64,000 nt of DNA. Source: Wenjunlia tyrosinilytica. Lineage in GTDB: Bacteria > Actinomycetota > Actinomycetes > Streptomycetales > Streptomycetaceae. How positions within the stretch are numbered: the stretch's first letter is position 1; the number at the start of each line of letters is the position of its first letter. The position numbers and the translations under genes were made by a program. Shown piece after piece: positions 34,795-45,018 of this stretch. The notes beneath the pieces were generated by a model. That model saw nothing but the letters and a program-made list of their open reading frames with translations, ran no database searches and was not told the DNA's origin. Where the stretch lies: the NCBI RefSeq assembly GCF_014646055.1, contig NZ_BMMS01000011.1:168050-232049 (forward strand). The letters are read 5' to 3'.

Positions 34795-35646
34795 ATGCGT
34801 GCTTCACGCATTCTGGCAGCGACAATGCTGGCCGGCGCGGTGACGGGTCTCTCGGCCCCCCTCGCGCTGGCCGACGAGACAGCACCGGCGCCCGTCGCGG
34901 CGCCGGCCCAGAACCCGGCGGCGACACCGACGACGCCGACCGCGCCCGAGGGCGTCTCCGACCCGATCCGGCAGCCCATGGATCCAATGACGCCCTCGAA
35001 CCCGATCGCGTCGGGTGAGCCGGTTTCCCCGGCCTCGCCCACCACGCCCTCGACGCCCACGCCGTCGACGTCGATGCCCTCGACATCCACCCTGCCGTCG
35101 ATGCCCTCGGTGCCCGAGCCCAGCGCGTCCGCCTCCGCGTCGGCGTCCGCCTCCGCTCCGGCGGCCTCTGCCTCGGCCTCGGCCGCTCCCGCGCCCGGGG
35201 CCCCCGCGATGATGGACAACACCGCCCCCAACACCGTGATGGTCTTCCCCAAGACCGTGCTCCCCGGCGGCAAGCTCACCGTCACGGTGGACGGTACCGA
35301 CTGCCGCGAGGCGGACCGCGCGGCGATGGACGCCTCCGTCGAGTCCGCCGCGTTCACCCGTACCAAGTTGATGCCGCTGCGGAACGAGGGCTCCTCGTTC
35401 GCCACCCCGATGATCACCGACACCTCGAAGCCCGGCCGCTACACGGTCACGGCGACCTGCAAGGGCAAGTCCGTCACCGCCGGTGAGTTCACCGTCCTGC
35501 CCGTCGCGGGCTCGCGCACGGGTGAGGGCGGCAGCATCGCCCAGGTCAGCACCACCGAAGCCGTGGTCGGTGGCGGACTGGTCGCGGCCGCCATCGGTGG
35601 CGGGGTGCTCATGCTCCGCCGCCGCCAGAGCGGCGGGGACACGTGA
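34795..35646 (+). CDS. secreted/wall-associated low-complexity protein
   Basis: 283 residues. Signal peptide (MRASRILAATMLAGAVTGLS, cleavage near ALADE). Residues 27-145 are a Pro/Thr/Ser/Ala stalk ending in ASASASASASA-type repeats. A globular region (about 150-245) begins NTVMVFPKTVLPGGKLTVTV and has paired Cys in DGTDCRE and TATCKGK. It ends in one hydrophobic segment (VVGGGLVAAAIGGGVLML) and a basic tail RRRQSGGDT, the layout of wall-sorted proteins, but no LPXTG or LAXTG is seen ahead of it. Confidence 0.8.
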   Translation: MRASRILAATMLAGAVTGLSAPLALADETAPAPVAAPAQNPAATPTTPTAPEGVSDPIRQPMDPMTPSNPIASGEPVSPASPTTPSTPTPSTSMPSTSTLPSMPSVPEPSASASASASASAPAASASASAAPAPGAPAMMDNTAPNTVMVFPKTVLPGGKLTVTVDGTDCREADRAAMDASVESAAFTRTKLMPLRNEGSSFATPMITDTSKPGRYTVTATCKGKSVTAGEFTVLPVAGSRTGEGGSIAQVSTTEAVVGGGLVAAAIGGGVLMLRRRQSGGDT

Positions 35647-35678
35647 CGGGCTGAACCTCCCCGGTCACGCCAACCGCC

Positions 35679-35713
35679 TCCTGTTCCGGGCCGCCTGACG
35701 GCCCGGAACAGGA
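35679..35713 (+). terminator. terminator after surface protein gene
   Basis: 15-bp perfect stem (35679-35693 / 35699-35713) with a CCTGA loop. It lies between convergent genes and can serve both. Confidence 0.88.
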
Positions 35714-35772
35714 TCACGACCCGGCGGTGCCACGATCGGGCCCTGCCCGGTCGGGCACAGGTCCCGCGAGGG

Positions 35773-36069
35773 CTACAGCTTCTCGTCGCGCAGGACGTCG
35801 AGGTTCATGAAGCGGGGCTCGCCCGTGCACAGGTCCTCCATCTGCGCGGCGATCCGCTGCGTCTCCGGTAGGTCGTTGTTCCTCATCGCCTGCTCGTACG
35901 AGGGGAACTCGACGATGTCCACGTAGTGGTTGGGGCGGTCCCGGTCCTTGGCGTGGATCTCGTGGAAGGCGGTGCGCTTGCCCTCCGTGGACTCCATCCA
36001 GCGGTCCAGCAGTTGGTCCATATCGGCGGGGCGCTCGGTGTCGTACTCGATGACCTGGACGAATGTCAT
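35773..36069 (-). CDS. small ABM-like (antibiotic biosynthesis monooxygenase fold) protein
   Basis: 98 residues from ATG 36069 with GGAGGTCGG upstream. Dimeric alpha-beta barrel pattern: FVQVIEYDTERPADMDQLLD, YVDIVEFPSYEQAMRNNDLP and MEDLCTGEPRFMNLDVLRDE. Such proteins are monooxygenases or ligand-binding partners of unknown pathway. It is cotranscribed with nothing obvious; a terminator precedes it on the other side. Confidence 0.75.
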   Translation of the reverse strand: MTFVQVIEYDTERPADMDQLLDRWMESTEGKRTAFHEIHAKDRDRPNHYVDIVEFPSYEQAMRNNDLPETQRIAAQMEDLCTGEPRFMNLDVLRDEKL

Positions 36070-36226
36070 GGAAACCGACCTCCTTGATGCGTGAGGCGTG
36101 GTGCGGTCCCTGTCGCCAGCATGACATGAACGCCCAAATCGCCACAAGGGTGCTATTGCACCTCAAAGGTGCACCCACACCGCCGGAGTCCGTCGCGAGG
36201 CGCCCGCCGGCCGGGGCAAGCGAAGA

Positions 36227-36259
36227 CCCCGGCGCGCCGGAGGGGACGGTGCGCCGGGG
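36227..36259 (-). terminator. terminator of hrdD
   Basis: CCCCGGCGC (36227-36235) pairs with GCGCCGGGG (36251-36259), a 9-bp stem 33 bases beyond the hrdD stop, read on the minus strand. Confidence 0.75.
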
Positions 36260-36292
36260 CTGCTTTCCTGCTCTCGTGTCGGAGCGGTTCGG

Positions 36293-37267
36293 TCAGGCGG
36301 CCTCGAAGCCGGTGTCGCGGGCCATGCGCTTGAGCTCGACCAGGGCGTGCTTCTCGATCTGGCGGATCCGCTCACGGGTGAGCCCGTGCTGCTTGCCGAC
36401 CTCGGTCAGGGTGCGCTCGCGCCCGTCCTCGATGCCGTAGCGGGCGCGGATGATCGACGCCGTGCGCTCGTCCAGGCGTGCGATCAGACCGTCGAGCTCC
36501 TCGCGGCGCAGCATGACCAGCACCGACTCCTCGGGGGACGCCGCCCCCGAGTCCTCGACGAGGTCGCCGAACTGCGTGTCGCCGTCGTCGTCCACCGTCA
36601 TGTTCAGACTCACCGGGTCACGCGCCCAGTCCAGCACGTCGCCGACGCGCTCGGCCGTGCTGTCCAGCTCCGCGGCGATCTCGGCGTGCTCCGGGTCGCG
36701 CCCGTGCTCGCGGTTGAACTCGCGCTGCACACGGCGGATCCGGCCGAGCTCCTCCACGAGGTGGACGGGAAGCCGGATCGTGCGCGACTGGTCGGCGATG
36801 GAACGGGTGATGGCCTGTCTGATCCACCACGTCGCGTACGTCGAGAACTTGAAGCCCTTGGCGTAGTCGAACTTCTCGACCGCGCGCACCAGGCCCGCGT
36901 TGCCCTCCTGGATCAGGTCGAGCAGGGGGAGCCCGCTGCGCGGGTAGCGCCGGGCCACGGCGACGACCAGTCGCAGGTTCGATCGGATGAAGACGTCCTT
37001 CGCCCGCTGCCCGGCCTCGACCACGGCCAGCAGTTCCTTCTCGTCCGCCCCGGCGCCGGTGCGGCCCTCGGCCAGGAGCTGTTCGGCGTAGACGCCGGCC
37101 TCGATGGCCTTCGACAGCTCGACCTCGGTCTCCGCGTCGAGCAGCGGTGTGCGCGCGATCTCGTCCAGGTACATTCCGACCAGGTCGCGGTCGGCCGCCT
37201 CTGCGGACACTGCGCGAACACCGCCCTTCCCATCGTCCTTGCGACGGGCGACGGCACGGGTTGCCAT
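36293..37267 (-). CDS. hrdD: RNA polymerase sigma factor HrdD (group 2 sigma-70)
   Basis: 324 residues. Non-essential relative of the principal sigma factor. Start MATRAVARRKDDGKGG; region 1.2/2.1 begins DRDLVGMYLDEIARTPLLDA; region 2.2-2.4 reads GFKFSTYATWWIRQAITRSI, region 3 EELGRIRRVQREFNREHGRD, and region 4.2 LTEVGKQHGLTRERIRQIEK. These match HrdD-type sigma factors of Streptomyces very closely as I recall them. A SigR-type promoter lies 87 bases upstream, in agreement with published SigR control of hrdD. Confidence 0.93.
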   Translation of the reverse strand: MATRAVARRKDDGKGGVRAVSAEAADRDLVGMYLDEIARTPLLDAETEVELSKAIEAGVYAEQLLAEGRTGAGADEKELLAVVEAGQRAKDVFIRSNLRLVVAVARRYPRSGLPLLDLIQEGNAGLVRAVEKFDYAKGFKFSTYATWWIRQAITRSIADQSRTIRLPVHLVEELGRIRRVQREFNREHGRDPEHAEIAAELDSTAERVGDVLDWARDPVSLNMTVDDDGDTQFGDLVEDSGAASPEESVLVMLRREELDGLIARLDERTASIIRARYGIEDGRERTLTEVGKQHGLTRERIRQIEKHALVELKRMARDTGFEAA

Positions 37268-37353
37268 GCGTGCTCCCTTGCGGTTGGTCTCGGTTCGTGC
37301 GACGTGTCACGGGCCCTGATCCGTCTGGATCGGGTACCCGCATCCGAGGGAGA

Positions 37354-37381
37354 CAACGACTGGAAACCGGACAGAATTCCC
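37354..37381 (-). promoter_or_regulatory. SigR-type promoter of hrdD
   Basis: On the minus strand GGGAAT-N18-GTTG, the consensus of the disulfide-stress sigma factor SigR (GGAAT-N18/19-GTT). The spacer is exactly 18 bases. It faces hrdD. Confidence 0.82.
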
Positions 37382-37481
37382 ATGTCGATCATAGTTTTCC
37401 ACCAACATGCAGTACCCTGCTCGGCCCGCTCTCGATTCTCACTCCAGGGAGAACACGCGCACGCGGAGCGTAAGGTTCACC

Positions 37482-38450
37482 TCACGGCAGCCACTCGCGC
37501 CACACCCGCGGGTGCTCCTCCACCCACTTCCTGGCCGCGTCCTGCGGCTTCATCTTCTTGTCGGCGATGAGCAGCGAGACCTCGTTCTGGTCCCGCTCGC
37601 TCCAGTGGAAGTTCTTCAGCAGCTTCGCCGCCCTGCCGCCGTTTTCGGCGAAGTCGGCGTTGAGGACCTTCTGCAGCGGGGTCGTCGGGTAGGCGCAGTC
37701 GATCTTCTCGGGGTCCTTGGCGGCGCAGGCGTCGGTGTACTTCGGCAGCTTCACCTCGACCATCGGCACCTGCTTGAACAGCCACTGCGGCTTGTACCAG
37801 TAGGTGAGGAACGGCTTGTGCCGCTTGTACTGCTGCTTGAGCTGGGTGATCTGCGCGGCCTCGGAGCCGGCGAAGACGACCTCGTAGTCGAGCCCGAGGT
37901 TCTTCACCAGCGCCTTGTCATTGGTGACGTAGGACGGGGAGCCGTCCAGCAGCTGGCCCTTGCCGCCGCTCTCCGGGCTGCGGAAGAGGTGGGCGTACTT
38001 GTTCAGGTTGTGCCAGTCGGCGATGTCGGGGTGCCGGTCGGCGAGGTACTTCGGCACCCACCAGCCGATGTGGCCGGAGACGCCGAGTCCGCCGCCGCGC
38101 GCGACCAGACGCTTGTCGCCGATGTAGCGCTTCTCCTGGTCCGGGTGGCCCCAGTCCTCCATGATCGCGTCGACGCGGCCCTGGCTGAGCGCGTCCCACG
38201 CCGGGACCTCGTCCACCTGCACGGTGTCGACCCGGTAGCCGAGTTCGTGCTCGAGCAGGTACTTCGCCACGGCGGTGTTGGCCTGCGCACCCACCCAGGA
38301 CTGCACGGACAGGGTCACCGTCTTCGCGCCCGCCGCTCCGGCGAACGGGGAGCGCTGCTCGGTCATGTCGACCGCCCCGCAGCCGCTCAGGGCGGTCACG
38401 GTCGAGAAAGCGGCGGCGGCCGTGATCGCGTACGTCTTCTTCTTTCCCAT
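37482..38450 (-). CDS. glycine betaine/choline-type ABC substrate-binding lipoprotein
   Basis: 322 residues. Lipobox VTALSGCGAV with Cys24 as the lipid-modified residue. OpuAC family fold with the aromatic ligand cage expected for quaternary amines: EDWGHPDQEKRYIG, GHIGWWVPKYLADRHPDIA, FLTYWYKPQWLFK. It is the last gene of the ATPase-permease-SBP operon; its ATG touches the permease stop (TGATG). Substrate betaine or choline is inferred from fold and from the betB/betA remnant upstream. Confidence 0.9.
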   Translation of the reverse strand: MGKKKTYAITAAAAFSTVTALSGCGAVDMTEQRSPFAGAAGAKTVTLSVQSWVGAQANTAVAKYLLEHELGYRVDTVQVDEVPAWDALSQGRVDAIMEDWGHPDQEKRYIGDKRLVARGGGLGVSGHIGWWVPKYLADRHPDIADWHNLNKYAHLFRSPESGGKGQLLDGSPSYVTNDKALVKNLGLDYEVVFAGSEAAQITQLKQQYKRHKPFLTYWYKPQWLFKQVPMVEVKLPKYTDACAAKDPEKIDCAYPTTPLQKVLNADFAENGGRAAKLLKNFHWSERDQNEVSLLIADKKMKPQDAARKWVEEHPRVWREWLP

Positions 38451-40569
38451 CACTTGCTGTCCTTGTCCGTACGGCGCGGCTGGGTCGTGCGGTCGAGCAG
38501 CACACCGAGGCACACGATGGCCGCGCCCGCGACGAGCCCGGTGGCGAGGTCGCCCTGGGCGAGGCCGAAGACGACCTGGTACCCGAGCGCGCCCGACCCG
38601 ACGAGGCCGCCGATGATGACGACCGCGAGAACGAGCACCATGCCCTGGTTGACCGCGAGCATCAGGGTCGGCCTGGCCAGCGGGAGCTGGACCTGGCGCA
38701 GCACCTGCCAGCGGGTCGCGCCGAGGGACTCCGCGGCCTCCACCGCGGCGGGCTGGACCTGCTTCAGGCCCTGGGTGGTGATACGGACCACCGCGGGCAG
38801 CGCGTACACCACGGCGGCAGCGGCGGCCGGGGCCCGTCCGACACCGAGGAGCGCGACCACCGGGATCAGGTAGACGAACTGCGGCATCGTCTGCATCACG
38901 TCGAGCACGGGCCGCAGCAGCCTCTCGATCCGGCGGCCGCGGGCGGCGGCGACACCGACCGCGAAGCCCAGGACGAGGGTGACGGCCACGGCGGCGAGCA
39001 CCTGGGAGAGGGTGTCGAGGGCCGGCTTCCACACGCCGAGCACACCGATGGCGGCCAGGGCCGCGGCGGCGGTGAGCGCACCGCGCCAGGTGCCGATCAG
39101 CCAGGCGCAGCCGGCGGCGACCAGCAGGAGGCCCCACCACGGGGTGCCCTGGAGCACCGAGCGGATCGGGTCGAGGACCCAGCCGGTGAAGTGCCCGGCG
39201 ATCTCGGCGGTGCCGCCGACGACGGGCACACCGGTGTAGAGGTGGGCGCTCATCCAGTCCACGGCGGAGTTGACCGGCTCGGCGAAGGACACGGCCCAGC
39301 CGTCCGGCCACGCCCTGCGGCCGACGGTCGCCGCGATCACTGCGGCGGCCGCGGCGGCCAGGGCCACAGCGGTGTCGGCGGTGCGCTTGCTCCCGCTCTC
39401 CTCCCCCAGCCGCGCCCCGGCGGCCGCGGTGGTGCGGTCCAGGACGACGGCGAGCAGGACGATGGGGATGCCCGCGCTGAGCGCGTTGCCCACGTCCACG
39501 CTCGCCAGCGCCTGGTAGACGCGGTCGCCCAGGCCCCCGGCGCCGATCACGGAGGCGATGACCACCATGGACAGCGCCATCATGATCGTCTGGTTGACGC
39601 CGAGCAGGATCTCCTTGCGGGCCAGCGGCAGCCGGGCGGTCAGCAGCCGCTGCCGGCGGGTGGCGCCGAGCGAGTCGACGGCCTCCAGGACCTGCGGGTC
39701 GGCGCTGCGCAGACCCAGCGCGGTCAGCCGCGCCATGGGCGGAGCCGCGTAGATCACGGTGGCCAGGGCCGCCGCCGGAACGCCGATGCCGAAGACGAGC
39801 ACCACCGGTAGGAGGTAGGCGAACGCGGGCAGCACCTGCGCGGTGTCCAGCAACGGCTGGAGCGTGCGGTGGAAACGGGCGCTGACCCCGGCGAGCACGC
39901 CGAGCACCGCGCCCACGGCGACCGACGCGGCCACCGCGACCGCCATGAGCGCGATCGTCTGCATGGTCGGCACCCACATGCCGAGCAGCCCGCACACCGC
40001 GAGTGAGACCGCCGTGGTGACGGCGGCACGCACCCCGGCGCAGCGCCAGGCGAGCGCCGTGGCGGCGAGGAGGACGCCCGGCCACCCCAGGGCGAGCAGC
40101 ACGAGGTAGACGCCGCGGACGGCGAGGACCGCGGCGTTGCTGAGGTGGCCGAGGAAGTAGGTGAACAGCGGGTGGTGGTCGCGGTTGTCGATGATCCAGT
40201 CGCTGGCCTTGCCGAGGGGCTGGTCCAGGCTGACGGTCAGGTCGCCCGGCCACAGCCCGTTGCCCAGGCGGGAGCCCAGGACACCCGCCGCAGCGGCGAG
40301 GACGGCGAGGACCAGGAGCTTGCGGACGGCGGGGCGTGCGAGCAGGCCTCGCAGCCGGGGCGCCGAGCCGGCGTCGGACCGGGCGGCGAGCGCGGCGGCG
40401 GAGCTGCCCGGCACGGTGGGGGCGGGTCCGGCCGCGACGTGCGGGTCGGTGGCCGCCACACGTGCGGCGGTCTCCTTCGCCTCGGCGGTCTTCGTGCTCG
40501 CGGTCCTGGCCTCGTTCTCGGTGGCCCGGTCTCCGGTGGTCGTCGTGTTCTCCGTATTCATCGATGTGC

Positions 40570-40573
<4 letters not shown>
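38450..40573 (-). CDS. fused double ABC permease (betaine/proline-choline type)
   Basis: 707 residues, about twice a normal ProW-type permease. Two complete permease units occur in tandem: unit 1 (about 75-370) ends with the EAA loop [20 protein letters not shown] and unit 2 (about 405-690) with [20 protein letters not shown]. The first 70 residues are a Thr/Ala/Glu-rich tail. Fusion into one chain is unusual but seen in actinobacteria. Start GTG 40573 shares GTGA with the ATPase stop; ATG 40561 is also possible. Confidence 0.9.
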
Positions 40574-41672
<1,099 letters not shown>

Positions 41673-41676
<4 letters not shown>

Positions 41677-42200
41677 CGGCATTCCTCCTCGGGGCTGTCG
41701 GCTCGGCCGAGGAGTGCGGCGGCACGCTCCCCCACCATCAGAACGCCGATCACGGGATTGACGGTCGGCATCGTCGGGGACACGGACGCGTCCGCGATCC
41801 TGGCCCCGTCCGGACCGCGGACGCGAACGCTGGGGTCCACCACGGCCATGGGGTCGTCGGCGGCTCCCATCCGGCAGGTGCCGGCGGGGTGGTGGACGGT
41901 GTGCGCGGCCGGGCGGGCGTACACGGACAGGTCCTCGTCGGAGGTGACCTCGGGCCCGGGGGCGGCCTCGCGCACCAGCCAGTCCTTCAGCGGAGAGGCC
42001 GCCGCGATCCGGCGCGCGAGTCCGATCCCGTCCACCAGGGTGCGGGCGTCGTGGTCGTCCTCGTCCGTGAGGTGCCGGAAGTCCAGGGCCGGTGTGACCT
42101 CGGGGTCCGCGCTGGTCGGGTGGACGCGCCCTCGGCTGTGCGGCTTGGGGATGTTCGGCGTCATCGACACCCCGTGCTCGGGCACCGGGCGGCCGCCTTG
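41673..42200 (-). pseudogene. GMC oxidoreductase (choline dehydrogenase-like), 5' deleted
   Basis: Only the C-terminal part of a 500+ residue flavoprotein remains. It begins in the GMC_oxred_C domain ([20 protein letters not shown]) and still holds the catalytic-site His ([15 protein letters not shown]) and the Asn/His partner region [18 protein letters not shown]. The FAD-binding N-terminus is missing. The frame can be opened upstream to 42341 but that leader (MNWVTFGRNQAWLARSRERS) is promoter DNA. Remaining stop ends in ATGA/overlap with the ATPase gene. Non-functional. Confidence 0.85.
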
Positions 42201-42247
42201 CGCCAGGTCCCGTCGATGTGAATGGTCTCGGCTGATGGTGCCGCCAC
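42161..42247 (-). pseudogene. 5' remnant of aldehyde dehydrogenase (betB-like) gene
   Basis: A GTG at 42247 preceded by AGGAGA (about 7 bases) opens [19 protein letters not shown], the typical first residues of a betaine-aldehyde-dehydrogenase-like enzyme. After about 19 codons it hits foreign sequence and stops at 42161 in a frame that differs from the GMC remnant. The 28-residue frame is all that is left. It shows where the deletion joint lies (about 42185-42200). Confidence 0.75.
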
Positions 42248-42385
42248 GTCTGGTTCTCCTAGAGGTACGAGGTAACCAGCCGCTTCTCTCCCGGGACCGC
42301 GCCAACCATGCCTGGTTCCGACCGAACGTGACCCAGTTCACTCGACAAACTGAATACAGTGGGGCGGATATGGCGATTTCGACGC

Positions 42386-43366
42386 TCAGCGCCGCCCGGA
42401 CAGCGGCTCACGCACCGCGATCACCAGGAAACGGGCCTCCTCGTCCTCGTATCGGGTCAGCCGCCAGCCGGACGCCTCCAGGGCGGGCCGCAGATTCGGC
42501 TCTGCGAGCAGGTCGTCGGGGCCGAGCTCCCGGCCGTGCCGCTTGGCGAGGACGGCCCGTCCCACGGGATGGAACAGCGCCAGCCGACCGCCCTCCCCGG
42601 TCACGCGGGCCAGCTCCCGCAGGGCCTGCCTCGGCTCGGGTACGTGCGGCAGCAGCCCCGCGGCGAAGACCGCGCGCAGGACCCCGTCACGCAGGGGAAG
42701 CCGCAGGCAGTCGGCCACCAGGAACGAGGCGCCCCCGGCGCCGCCCCTCCCCGCACGCCCGAGGCGCACCGCCTCACGCAGCATGGCGGGGGTCAGATCC
42801 ATGCCCAGGACCGTGCCCCTCGGGCCCACCGCCTCACGCAGCAGGGGCACCGCCCGGCCCGTACCGCACCCGGCGTCCAGCGCCGTGTCCCCGTCCCCGA
42901 GCCCCAGCAGTTCGACCGCCGCCCGGTACAGCGGCAGATCGTCGGGGAACTTCTTCTCCCAGCCGACCGCCCGAGGGGTGAAGAACGCCCTGGTCATGGC
43001 ATGGTGGCGGCCCGCGGCGACCCTCTCGGCGAAGGCTTCCCCTCCGGCCGCGCCGCCCACGCCCTCGCCACCGGGGCCGAGGGCCAGCATCGGCAGCTCG
43101 GCCTCGCGGGCGGCCCTCAGCAGCTCCGCAAGGCCCTCCGGCCCAGAGCCCTCCTGTTCCGAGCCCTCCTGTTCCGAGCCCTCCCGTTCCGAGCCCCCGG
43201 ACGAGCCTTCGGCGGCTCCCTGCACCACCACCGCCTCGACCCCGCGCAGGTCCCCGGGCAGCTCGTCGGGCGCCCGCCACCTGGCCACTTCGAGCCCGCG
43301 GGCCTCCAGGGCCCCGGCGAGCCCGTCGTCGCCGCACTCCGCCAACGTCAGCCACAGCACTGTCAT
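42386..43366 (-). CDS. class I SAM-dependent methyltransferase
   Basis: 326 residues. The methyltransferase core is residues about 140-270: GDGDTALDAGCGTGRAVPLL is motif I, TVLGMDLTPAMLREAVRLG motif II and LPLRDGVLRAVFAAGLLPHV motif post-II, as in UbiE/Methyltransf_11 proteins. The N-terminal 115 residues hold no recognised domain and include a pentapeptide repeat GSEQEGSEQEGS from nearly identical 15-base units at about 43150-43200. Substrate unknown. Confidence 0.85.
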   Translation of the reverse strand: MTVLWLTLAECGDDGLAGALEARGLEVARWRAPDELPGDLRGVEAVVVQGAAEGSSGGSEREGSEQEGSEQEGSGPEGLAELLRAAREAELPMLALGPGGEGVGGAAGGEAFAERVAAGRHHAMTRAFFTPRAVGWEKKFPDDLPLYRAAVELLGLGDGDTALDAGCGTGRAVPLLREAVGPRGTVLGMDLTPAMLREAVRLGRAGRGGAGGASFLVADCLRLPLRDGVLRAVFAAGLLPHVPEPRQALRELARVTGEGGRLALFHPVGRAVLAKRHGRELGPDDLLAEPNLRPALEASGWRLTRYEDEEARFLVIAVREPLSGRR

Positions 43367-43391
43367 GGATCCCGACCGTAGCCCGGGCGGC

Positions 43392-43802
43392 TCACCCCTG
43401 GCGCACCCGTCCTGTCGCCGGAACGATGAAATCGCGGATGAGCTGCTTGGCGTCCCGCACGATGGGACGGAAGATCCGGTAGCGGGACAGGCCGACCAGC
43501 CGAGCGACCGGAGGGGTGCAGCGCTCGACGAACCGCCGGGTCCGCTCGCAGTCCGGGGTCCGGTCGAAGACCCAGTACAGGGCGACGCCTGATCCGTCAG
43601 AGCGAGGCGCGCGACGACGACAGCGAGGGCGCTGATCAGGGGGCCGCGGCGTCAGCAGCGAACACCCTGCAGCCCGCCACCAGTCCCGCCACATGTCATC
43701 CCGCGATGGACAAACCCGCCTCACGGGTCCCGTGACGGGAAGTCCACCCAGCCGCCGCCAGGGGCAGCCAGTACCTACGGAACGGGCTGGGAGAACGCCC
43801 AC
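43392..43802 (-). CDS. unrecognised short protein or gene remnant
   Basis: 136 codons from an ATG, but only the last 60 residues look protein-like: GVALYWVFDRTPDCERTRRF, VERCTPPVARLVGLSRYRIF, AKQLIRDFIVPATG. I do not recognise the family. The first half is Arg/Pro/Gly-rich and could be noise. It sits in the decaying patch and is probably a truncated gene; overlaps the XRE gene end by 28 bases. Confidence 0.35.
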   Translation of the reverse strand: MGVLPARSVGTGCPWRRLGGLPVTGPVRRVCPSRDDMWRDWWRAAGCSLLTPRPPDQRPRCRRRAPRSDGSGVALYWVFDRTPDCERTRRFVERCTPPVARLVGLSRYRIFRPIVRDAKQLIRDFIVPATGRVRQG

Positions 43803-44107
43803 GCCGCAAGAGCGGCAACGTGGCGCCGCACCTCGTCATCCACTCTCAAAGGCCCCTGCCGCGCCACCCGTTCCGCCTCCAGCATCGGTATCGCTGCCTC
43901 CAGCAGCCCTCGCGCGCCGAGGACACCATCCAGCGCCGACACGTACGGCTCGGTCGCAATCCGCCGGCCCTGCTCAATGAAGCCCACCGCCGCGACGCTG
44001 TAGTTCAGGCGGTCGCCCACCTGCTGTTGCGTCAGCCCGGCATCGAGCCGCAAGCGGTGGACAACGGCCCCGAAGAAGACGAGCGCGGCAGTGCTGTAGT
44101 CACCCAT
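43775..44107 (-). CDS. XRE-type regulator, C-terminally truncated
   Basis: 110 residues. Helix-turn-helix LRLDAGLTQQQVGDRLNYSV and the next GFIEQGRRIATEPYVSALDG match DUF5753-associated XRE proteins that pair with ATP-binding proteins in Streptomyces. Normal members are about 280 residues, so the ligand/DUF5753 region is absent. After MLEAERVARQGP the sequence ends abruptly (SQPVP). Likely degenerate. Lies downstream of the ATP-binding gene on the same strand. Confidence 0.7.
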   Translation of the reverse strand: MGDYSTAALVFFGAVVHRLRLDAGLTQQQVGDRLNYSVAAVGFIEQGRRIATEPYVSALDGVLGARGLLEAAIPMLEAERVARQGPLRVDDEVRRHVAALAAWAFSQPVP

Positions 44108-44244
44108 GAGCGAGAGCAGGACCTTCTGACGAGAGGCGTGATTGTTCGTCCGACAGGGGGAAAGGGCATGGACGGGCGGGAGTCACCAGGAGCCATCCCC
44201 GCGAGCGCTTCCCCTCACGACTCGACCAGCAGCCCCCGCCCAGC

Positions 44245-44322
44245 TCACTGGCGCGGATCACTCACGATCGCCAACGACAGCACCACGGCCACGCACAAGG
44301 CCGCATACAGCACCAACATCAC
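44245..44322 (-). CDS. possible 25-residue single-helix membrane microprotein
   Basis: GTG at 44322 shares GTGA with the stop of the ATP-binding gene and gives VMLVLYAALCVAVVLSLAIV plus SDPRQ, one strong membrane helix. Translational coupling would allow its expression, but size and lack of comparison data make this tentative. Confidence 0.3.
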   Translation of the reverse strand: MMLVLYAALCVAVVLSLAIVSDPRQ

Positions 44323-44921
44323 GCACTGCCGCACGCCGCACCCCCCGCCGCACCCGACCTGAGACCGAACCGGGCGAGTGCAAACCGGCAGTAGACGACC
44401 TTGCCCCCGTGATCCGCCCGCTTGCAGAACAACCCGTCGGCCAAGGCCTTGACCATCACCAGCCCCCGCCCGCCATCCGCCATGGCAGGCACAGCCGCGC
44501 CAGGAGCAGGCAGGCAGGGCATACGAGGATCGTGATCCCCGACCTCCAGGAACAGCTCCGTCGGCCAGCACCTCAGACCGACCGACACCAGCCGATCATC
44601 AGCGGAGCCATGGACCGGCCGCAAAGCGTGGCGGACCACATTGCCCACCAGCTCAGATACACAGACCTGCGCATCCGCCTGAAGTCCGGCCCGCAACAGG
44701 CCCCAGTCCGCGAGTGTCGCCACCACCAGCACCCGCGCATGATGCGCAGCTTCCGGCCGCTCCCCATCCACACGCAGAAAGGCCCCTCGGTACAACGCCT
44801 GAGGCGTCAGACGATCCGGCCACAGATCACGCCAGGCAGGCTCGTGCGATCTTTGCTGCCCCACGAGACACACGGGCAGCGATTGATCGATGTTCGAGCG
44901 CGGCATCACCGGTACGGCCAT
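44319..44921 (-). CDS. ATP-binding protein (anti-sigma-like HATPase)
   Basis: 200 residues. GHKL-type ATPase/kinase: the N box ELVGNVVRHALRPV, the D-box-like LEVGDHDPRMPCLPAPGA and the G2-like MADGGRGLVMVKALADGLF. Streptomyces genomes encode many such RsbW-like proteins paired with XRE/DUF397 partners; here the partner genes are damaged or truncated. A long N-terminal extension (about 1-70) precedes the ATPase. Start at 44921 is uncertain. Confidence 0.85.
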   Translation of the reverse strand: MAVPVMPRSNIDQSLPVCLVGQQRSHEPAWRDLWPDRLTPQALYRGAFLRVDGERPEAAHHARVLVVATLADWGLLRAGLQADAQVCVSELVGNVVRHALRPVHGSADDRLVSVGLRCWPTELFLEVGDHDPRMPCLPAPGAAVPAMADGGRGLVMVKALADGLFCKRADHGGKVVYCRFALARFGLRSGAAGGAACGSA

Positions 44922-44985
44922 GGCCCCTGCTCCTCACCAGTAGCTGACTTTTCTGCCTCTCAGCATCGGTGAGGTGACTCAGAGC

Positions 44986-45011
44986 CACTAGTGCCAAGTT
45001 TAGTGCCACTA
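44986..45011. promoter_or_regulatory. operator-like dyads between ATP-binding and XRE genes
   Basis: CACTAGTG (44986-44993) and TAGTGCCACTA (45001-45011) with the TAGTGCCA direct repeat at 44989 and 45001 (12-base pitch). Placement just upstream of the XRE start suggests autorepression. Confidence 0.55.
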
Positions 45012-45018
45012 TGGAAGC

